15,643 nucleotides of DNA. It comes from Kalaharituber pfeilii. Taxonomy: Eukaryota; Ascomycota; Pezizomycetes; Pezizales; Pezizaceae. The stretch spans positions 1 to 15,643 of the forward strand of contig WHUZ01000278.1 of assembly GCA_015179045.1 (NCBI GenBank), in the 5' to 3' direction. The position numbers were made by a program, and so were the translations under genes. A model generated the notes under the pieces. That model did no database searches. It was not told the DNA's origin and saw only the letters and a list, made by a program, of their open reading frames with translations. This document shows positions 10,845 to 15,643 of this stretch, in pieces. How positions within the stretch are numbered: the first letter of the stretch is position 1; the number at the start of each line of letters is the position of its first letter.

Positions 10845-10952
10845 TGAGTCAACTAGTGACTCAAGGAATGACTCAAAGAATGAGTCAAGAAATGAGTCAA
10901 AGAATAAGTCAAAGAGTAGACTCAAGGAAAAGTCATGTAGTGAGTCAGTACA
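10845..10952 (+). promoter_or_regulatory. Array of nine 12-bp repeats with TGAGTCA/TGACTCA (bZIP-type) sites
   Basis: Units start at 10845, 10857, 10869, 10881, 10893, 10905, 10918, 10929 and 10941. Six carry an intact TGA(G/C)TCA palindrome (10845, 10857, 10869, 10881, 10893, 10941); three have one or two changes. TGA(C/G)TCA is the classic site of Gcn4/AP-1 bZIP factors, which in fungi control amino-acid starvation and stress genes. The array lies 50-150 bp upstream of TATA-like sequences, a natural place for an upstream activating region. The open frame across it, a four-residue Met-Ser/Thr-Gln pattern, is a by-product of the 12-bp period. Binding is inferred from sequence only. Confidence 0.7.
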
Positions 10953-10999
10953 GACCCACACCAAACTCATATATAGGAAAAAAAGAGCTTAGTGGAGCA

Positions 11000-11006
11000 T
11001 ATTTAA
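11000..11006 (+). promoter_or_regulatory. Putative TATA box of LTR C
   Basis: TATTTAA lies about 50 bp after the last bZIP-type repeat. Another TATA-like run, TATATA, lies at 10970. Either could set the start of the retrotransposon transcript. Confidence 0.4.
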
Positions 11007-11222
11007 GGCGTTCGCTTTGCCTGCAGAGATAGTTCTTCAGAGTTCTTGAGCTAGAGCATATAGGAAGTACCTTCACTCTGACTTCTCTGAAGCTATCTAA
11101 AGTTTAGATAGTTTTAGTATGGATAGGATACAATTCAAAGCAATCAGACTTATCTCTCCTCCCACTTCACTAGTGAATAGTTATAGATTCTATAGTAATT
11201 GTATCCCCAATAGAAGCCCATC

Positions 11223-11228
11223 TTTATT
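11223..11228 (-). promoter_or_regulatory. Possible poly(A) signal for the antisense gene, inside LTR C
   Basis: The minus strand reads AATAAA here, 480 nt beyond the proposed stop of the antisense gene. Fungal poly(A) signals are loose, so this is suggestive only. Confidence 0.3.
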
Positions 11229-11330
11229 CTCTACAGTTTGTAGTTTAAATACCTTAACTGGAATATACTTCAATCAAACCATTAGGCATCTTATCCTATT
11301 GTCAACAAAGGATAATCCAGGTATTGTTCA

Positions 11331-11700
11331 AGTTCAGAGATAACCAATCAGAAGGACAAATACTTGAGAACTTCTTAAGGGATAGAAGAGCAAAAATTGA
11401 ATTCATTCAATACATCAGCTTAGAAGAAACAACATTATACTAACCACAAATAACTATCCTATACTTATCAACAGAAAACCTGTTTTAGGGACTTTAGGAG
11501 AACCATCTGTCTAGAGACTCTTGGACCTCTCCTAGAAGTATTAAACAGTTTCTCCAGAAGTAAAAGTTAAGGAGGAGGTAAAACAGACAAAGAAACTACT
11601 TCTTCCTCCTTCTCTTCTATACCTAAAACAGTCCAGAAAACACTAACAAACAATAATTAAAACAAAAAGACCAATAAAACAAAACAGGATAATAAGACCA
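11331..11700. other. Leader of element C, no gene seen
   Basis: This stretch follows the LTR and is A-rich on the + strand. No tRNA-type primer site (TGG...) follows the LTR end. On the minus strand it would be the 3' untranslated region of the antisense gene. A TC-rich tract lies at about 11601-11620. Confidence 0.5.
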
Positions 11701-11817
11701 ATTTCATCAGTAGTTAAAGGAAAGAACAAAGAAACCCTTTCCACCCTTTAAAGTACCAGAGCCTGTTGAACTAGGAGGTTTAACAGCTCTAGGGAAAACA
11801 CCAACCATCTCTGCAAC

Positions 11818-11890
11818 CTGTTGAGGAATACCTCCGGTTAGCATATTGAGAAACCTTAATATTTTTAAGTCTTGCAGAATTGAGACTTAC
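11818..11890 (-). other. Intron 4 of the antisense gene (73 nt)
   Basis: Consensus donor GTAAGT at 11890, TGCTAAC branch site near 11840, acceptor CAACAG ending at 11818. Splicing joins GLIGLK to VAEMVGVFPR, but the frame upstream is disturbed by indels. Confidence 0.7.
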
Positions 11891-12343
11891 CTTAAGACCT
11901 ATCAATCCACTCCCCACCTCCTTGAGCTCTCCAAAATCTCAGCAGCAGACAAAACAGAAGACCACCCTCCAAAGCTTCTCCTTCAACAGCCAAAGGACTA
12001 CCTGCACAGGACTTCTGGCCTCAGGAGTAGAAACAATCTGAGGGCTAACAGCCTGAGCAGGAGACCCATAGGCTGAGAGACAGAAGGATCCTCCAACACA
12101 AGCCAACCATCCATCACCTGATCAACATTAGCTCCAGTTAAAGCCAAACAATACTTGTCAAGCAGATAAAAGGTATCTTTAGAAGGAAAAAGCCCAGCAA
12201 GCTTATCAGCCTTAATAGAATTGTCCACCACTTTTGAGAACTTGCAGGGTCTTCTGGTATAGAAAAAGGAACCAGAAAAGAGTTCTGCCATAATACTCTC
12301 CTTTGCTTTCTTCATAGTTTCAGTAAGAAAAAGGGTATCTTGT

Positions 12344-12403
12344 CTGGCAGTAAACAGGAAACAGTAGAAGCAACAAAAGGAAAAGGACAACAGACCTCCC
12401 TAC
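12344..12403 (-). other. Intron 3 of the antisense gene (60 nt)
   Basis: Donor GTAGGG at 12403, acceptor GCCAG ending at 12344; the branch site is weak (ACTG rather than CTAAC). Reading through meets TAG at the donor. Splicing restores the frame across Arg (AG/A), from FVLRGYC into QDTLFLTETMKK. Confidence 0.65.
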
Positions 12404-12684
12404 CTGCAATATCCTCTAAGAACAAACTGGGCATTAGTTCCAACCATATCCTTAATATCAGCACAGACAGAATAGGAGCATCCACTAGGGAAAAGCAAGT
12501 TATAGCAAATATCTGCCTGCTGTGCACCAGAAGGAACTTTGTAAACATTAGCTGCAAAGTCCTTACAATAAGTACAAGACAGAGTCTCATACCAAAATCC
12601 CAAGCAAAGTTAGGAGGAATATCCTCATCAGTAGGAATATAATAGTTATTCCCTTCTTCAGACTGATCTTAGGCTGATTCCAAT

Positions 12685-12738
12685 CTAAAAAAGAAAAGTT
12701 AGAAAATAAAAATCATAAAAGGTAAAAGGAAAGCATAC
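12685..12738 (-). other. Intron 2 of the antisense gene (54 nt)
   Basis: Donor GTATGC at 12738, pyrimidine-rich body, TTCTAAC branch site, acceptor TTTTTTAG ending at 12685. It joins …CWSSR to LESA in one frame. Confidence 0.75.
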
Positions 12739-13318
12739 CTAGAGGACCAGCAGCTGAGAACCAACACCAAAAATATCCCTCTCATCTCTACTCAACTGTC
12801 AGCAGGATTAGAAGTAGAAGGAGCATCAGTCAATAGATAACTTACTCTCCAAATCAACTCCTAACCCTTCAACATCCCTCATACCCTCACAAAAGATCTC
12901 AACATCCTCATTACTCAAAACCATACTCACTGAATTACAGTCAGTAATAGCAGGAGAATAGACTAGGAGAAGCTGTGTTACCTATCTTCTCCCTCTCCTC
13001 ATCAGCCTCACACTTAGGGCAGAAGATAGGACCAATCTAGCCATAAGAGAAATAACTGGCCCATAATTATTGTGGACCACAGGAAGAGCTTCAGAGGAAG
13101 TAAGAGTTCTTTGGAAATAAGGGTATCAGGAGAAGCAGCCCATCTGAGCTGAATAGCAGTATCAAACTCAGTAACATCTAGCAAGTAGTTATACCTGCCT
13201 TCCCAATAAGGCTGGACCTGGGAAGACTCAAACACTCTTGCTAGAGAAGTGTTCACCTTCTATTCAGGAGGTAGAAGAAACAGTCTTGGACTGATCACCC
13301 AAGACAGAGGTAGCCACC

Positions 13319-13382
13319 CTAGTAGGAAAGGAAAAGTTAGCTAACAAACTTCTTATAGTATAGGAAGAAAACAAGAACTCAC
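13319..13382 (-). other. Intron 1 of the antisense gene (64 nt)
   Basis: Donor GTGAGT at 13382, branch-like GCTAAC near 13336, acceptor CTAG ending at 13319. The split codon GA/G keeps the frame (…GLE then VATSVLG…), whereas reading through gives a TGA at once. Confidence 0.75.
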
Positions 13383-13484
13383 TCAAGGCCTTCAGGAGCA
13401 GACTCAAACTCCTCCCAACAGTCCAGAAGAAAACCAAGCATTCTCTGAACCCTCTTAGTGTCAGAGGGACCAGGAAGCATAATC

Positions 13485-13506
13485 TGGTTAACTCAGGAGT
13501 TAACCA
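13485..13506. repeat. 10-bp palindrome with 2-bp spacer
   Basis: TGGTTAACTC and GAGTTAACCA are perfect inverted arms around AG. The palindrome lies inside exon 1 of the antisense gene, and that gene's in-frame TGA falls at its centre. Confidence 0.8.
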
Positions 13507-14357
13507 CATCCACCAGAATATCCCTAAGAACTGCCTCTGAGAGAGGAGCATCTGGACAGGAAATAATATTCCTAATCCTCTCTCTCATTGGGAAGAACCC
13601 AGACTGAATCCTAAAGAGACCAGGGAAATAAACAGAGTACTCAGAGTAAGGCATTTCTATAAAAGTTAGTCAAAAATGGCATCAGCAACTCCAGGACCAA
13701 GCACTAGGATGCCAGGGGCATATGATACCCAAGAAGCAACCAACCCTAAGAATGGGCTTACTTGAATTTGTGCAAGTGGATAAAAGGATATAACTCCAGA
13801 AGATGCAGAAGATAGTTGTATAGTAACTGTAATCAACTTCAGAACAAATAAGTATGGGTACCTGGAACAAAAGTTAGAGAAGTCTATGAATGCAATATCA
13901 AAAAAAAGCATTATGGGAAAACAGAATAGAACCTCTAGTCAGAGAAACAAATCATTTTGCAAAAGCAATAGGAAATGAAAAGGAACTACCTCACCTACAA
14001 AGAGGAGTAGGAAAGTATCTGATATGGAAATACAAAACAAAAAAATAGAGGTAAAAAGCTGGTATTAAAGAAAAGACTATACACAGAAAATGAACTAGAA
14101 GAAAAGGAGATAGCTGTAAACATATCATGGAAAGGAGATAGTAAAGAAGCATGGCACTACTTCTTAATGGAAGGATAAGGAAGAACATGAGCATGGAAAA
14201 AGTATGGGAAAAGTACAAACCAGTAGGAAGAAAAGAAGTAACTGGTTAGGAAACAACTGGGAAGCAATATTAAACTTCAGAAAAATAGTGAATGAAACAA
14301 ATGGGAGAAGATGTACCAACTCCAGAAGTGTAGAAGTTAGGAGAAGACACCCCAGAT

Positions 14358-14465
14358 CACCTCCAGGACTCCAAAGAAGAAAACACCTCCAGGATCTCCA
14401 AAGAAGAAAACACCTCCAGGATCTCCTAAAGAAGAAGACACCTCCAGGATCCCCAAAGGAGGAGG
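14358..14465 (+). repeat. 27-bp repeat in gag C encoding TPPGSPKKK (4 units)
   Basis: Units starting CACCTCCAGGA lie at 14358, 14384, 14411 and 14439, spaced 26, 27 and 28 bp. In frame, a unit reads Thr-Pro-Pro-Gly-Ser-Pro-Lys-Lys-Lys. The unequal spacing shows single-base indels within the array, which shift the frame from unit to unit. Confidence 0.9.
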
Positions 14466-14821
14466 CTCACCAGATGACTCTGACCCAAGTACAGATGCTT
14501 TCTATACAGACAGTGAAGATGCAAAAAAGTCAAGAGAAAGAAAAGCAAAAATCAGAGCAGCAAAAAGGAAAGCAAAAAAGTCAAGTAAAACCATTAAAAC
14601 ATTTAAAAGACTTTATGGAATGGGAAAAACTCACTGGAAACAAAGTACCAGAAGTCACTGGTAAAACAATGGGAAAAAGCTAAAAGTAGATATAGAAAAG
14701 TGTGATGGGAGCAATAGGTGGAAAAAAGCTGAAGTGTTTGATAGTTGGGGCAGACTGTGATGATGTATCAAACAATGTTAGGAGTAGAAGCATGGGAAAT
14801 CAGAGGGTTTAAATCCTTGGG

Positions 14822-15391
14822 TTCTGGCTAGACAAAGAACCAAAATTAAGATGGGAGGCACACACAAGAGAAGGAAAATTACAAAGCACCCTCAGATTTC
14901 TATTAGAACTAAGGGAAAGCATAATCCCTATCACAGAAAGCCAAGACCTATACAGGGAATACAACAACACCATGCAACACAGTCTATCAGTCATAGATTA
15001 TGCAAACAAATTAAAACTACTAGCTTCAAAGATAACACATATTAAAGGAAACCAGGATGCTATGATTCAGAAATTCATGGATGGCCTTAATAGACAACTA
15101 TGGAAAGAGATAGGACCCCTGGTAGAAGGAGTCACAGACTTTGACCAGGTTGTAAAAATAGCACAAAAACATGAAAAGTATGCAATGGGAGCATCATCAG
15201 CCAACAAAAAAGCAATGGATGAATTTTTCAGCCAACCTATGAAAATGGGAATGAAAATGAGTAAAGCTGCAGCTAGAGCATCCTGGAAAGAAGTACCAAA
15301 AAAGGACAAGCCAAAAGATAAGAAACCTGCCAACAAACCAACCTCCCAACAAAATAGAGGATCCCAGCCCCTAGGGAGGAAAATCAACTAG
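14822..15391 (+). CDS. Capsid-like segment of gag C, longest undamaged frame
   Basis: This is 190 codons without a stop from just after a frame lesion near 14817-14823 to a TAG at 15389-15391. It is part of the gag pseudogene, not a separate gene: the first in-frame Met (14972) is internal, and residues upstream of it fit the same domain. The content is alpha-helical and charged, followed by a Lys/Pro-rich linker (VPKKDKPKDKKPANKPTSQQ) that leads to the nucleocapsid region in another frame. Homology to Ty3/gypsy gag is inferred from layout and style of sequence. Confidence 0.6.
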   Translation, partial: FWLDKEPKLRWEAHTREGKLQSTLRFLLELRESIIPITESQDLYREYNNTMQHSLSVIDYANKLKLLASKITHIKGNQDAMIQKFMDGLNRQLWKEIGPLVEGVTDFDQVVKIAQKHEKYAMGASSANKKAMDEFFSQPMKMGMKMSKAAARASWKEVPKKDKPKDKKPANKPTSQQNRGSQPLGRKIN

Positions 15392-15643
15392 AGGTGGCAG
15401 GGGTGGAAGCAGAGGTGGCTCCACTTTCAAACCAAGTAAGGCCACAAAAGATAAGTGGTTCAAAGAAGGAAAATGCCTAGAGTGTGGAAGCAAAGATCAC
15501 CAGATGAAAGATTGTCCAAAAAAGAGCAAGGATACTGATAAGAAAAAAGACAAGGAAGAGAAAAAAGAAAACCTCACAAGCAGTCACTGCCTCAACAATA
15601 GTCCCAAAAAACTCAGACATTTAGAAATCAGCACTAAGATTAA
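15375..15643 (+). CDS. Nucleocapsid segment of gag C: RGG tract and CCHC zinc knuckle
   Basis: The frame is open from 15375 to the window edge with no start or stop. It begins with an RGGRGGSRGGS tract (15390-15422), a common RNA-binding composition. The knuckle at 15474-15515 is C-X2-C-X4-H-X4-C (CLECGSKDHQMKDC), with all four zinc ligands intact, unlike element A's. A Lys/Asp/Glu-rich tail follows. It lies one frame away from the capsid segment, so a single indel near 15375-15389 separates them, unless this is a programmed shift between gag parts, which would be unusual inside gag. Pol should follow to the right of the window. Confidence 0.75.

Larger units (their letters stand above)
10718..11330 (+). 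repeat. LTR of element C (probable 5' LTR, 613 bp)
   Basis: The boundaries come from an 8-bp perfect terminal inverted repeat, TGAACAAT (10718-10725) and ATTGTTCA (11323-11330), giving a TG...CA repeat of normal LTR size. It starts just where element B's RT is cut off and lies upstream of a + strand gag. U3-like features are in order: an 18-bp duplication (10729, 10747), a 12-bp array (10845-10952), and TATA-like sites at 10970 and 11000. A second copy would be needed for proof and should lie to the right of the window. The terminal repeats are palindromic, so orientation rests on the TATA order and the downstream gag. Confidence 0.65.
11707..13654 (-). pseudogene. Antisense, intron-containing gene in the leader of element C, unknown family
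   Basis: Function was not recognised. On the minus strand five exons can be read: 13654-13383, 13318-12739, 12684-12404, 12343-11891 and 11817-11707. Exon 1 starts MPYSEYSVYFPGLF and contains SEAVLRDILVDVV. Exon 2 has VQPYWEGRYNYLLDVTEFDT and a CPKC pair (about 13020). Exon 3 has TYCKDFAANVYKVPSGAQQ and is Cys-rich. Exon 4 has KKAKESIMAELFSG and a Ser/Pro-rich tail. Removing introns 1, 2 and 3 joins the protein-like frames without a stop at the junction. One in-frame TGA (about 13495) and several single-base frame changes (near 13250, 13020, 12600, 12075 and 12020) make it a likely pseudogene as written. It lies between C's LTR and gag in the opposite sense. It could be a cargo or regulatory gene of the element, or a host gene beside an LTR. 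Confidence 0.55.
13676..15643 (+). pseudogene. gag: gag of element C, frameshifted, runs off right edge
   Basis: Capsid/nucleocapsid polyprotein of a Ty3/gypsy-type element. The start is ATG at 13676 (MASATPGPSTRMPGAYD). The N-terminal domain continues with KDITPEDAEDS and RTNKYGYLEQKLEKS. The frame changes in an A-run near 13900-13907 (then ENRIEPLVRETNHFAKAIGN) and again before 14086 (ENELEEKEIAVNISWKGD). A Pro/Gly/Ser/Lys repeat (14358-14465) and a Lys/Arg-rich basic tract (about 14520-14590) follow. The capsid-like part (FWLDKEPKLRWEAHTREGKL at 14822; open from there to 15388) includes the stretch DAMIQKFMDGLNRQLWKEIG. One more frame change near 15375-15389 leads into an RGG tract and a CCHC knuckle, open to the window edge. 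RIP-type stops are few compared with element A. The frameshifts make it inactive as written. Confidence 0.8.

Noticed and set aside
10844..11032. Open frame with repeated Met-Ser/Thr-Gln residues as a small protein
   Set aside because: It is generated by the 12-bp repeat array in the LTR, and 12 is a multiple of three. There is no coding context.
12340..12642. A 100-codon + strand open frame
   Set aside because: It lies across intron 3 and exon 3 of the minus-strand gene. The minus frame has better protein composition and splice-compatible phases, so this is a shadow.
13666..14218. Minus-strand open frames opposite the start of gag C
   Set aside because: They are hydrophobic, low-complexity shadows. 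The + strand text (for example RTNKYGYLEQKLE) is more protein-like and joins the gag.

Overview
The window looks like a transposon graveyard from the nuclear genome of a filamentous ascomycete fungus. Three signs point there. Ty3/gypsy LTR retrotransposons fill most of it. Stop codons sit exactly where Gln (CAG/CAA), Trp (TGG) and Arg (CGA) codons are expected, the C:G to T:A signature of repeat-induced point mutation (RIP). A minus-strand gene has short introns with GTAAGT/GTATGC donors, CTAAC branch sites and TAG/CAG acceptors. No species is named because nothing here fixes one. There are no tRNA, rRNA or CRISPR loci and no intact long gene.

Layout: (1) 1-2220 is extremely AT-rich and holds the ruins of unrecognised coding sequence(s) on the + strand. 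(2) 2221-7385 is element A, a + strand Ty3/gypsy element with 5' LTR (2221 to about 2982), gag, protease, reverse transcriptase (RT), RNase H and integrase. It is heavily RIPed and cut off near the end of the integrase core. (3) 7386-10700 is element B, a different - strand Ty3/gypsy chromovirus: part of its 3' LTR, then chromodomain, integrase, RNase H and RT, cut off at the start of RT. Its LTR is an inverted, truncated copy of A's LTR family, so A and B lie tail to tail. (4) 10718-15643 is element C, + strand and much less mutated. An LTR of 613 bp with 8-bp terminal inverted repeats carries nine 12-bp repeats built on TGAGTCA. It is followed by a 2.35-kb leader and a frameshifted gag that ends in an RGG tract and a good CCHC knuckle and runs off the right edge; its pol lies outside the window.

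The most interesting object is inside C. Between the 5' LTR and gag, on the opposite strand (about 13654 to 11707), is a multi-exon, protein-like gene of unrecognised family. It has four introns, and splicing keeps the reading frame at the three junctions I could follow. Its first ATG lies 21 bp from the gag ATG, head to head, and a possible poly(A) signal on its strand lies inside C's LTR.

The order of events suggested by mutation load and truncation is: A, B and the left ruins are old and strongly RIPed; a deletion or rearrangement joined A to B; C came later into or beside the 5' end of B and was only lightly mutated. No gene here looks fully functional as written.
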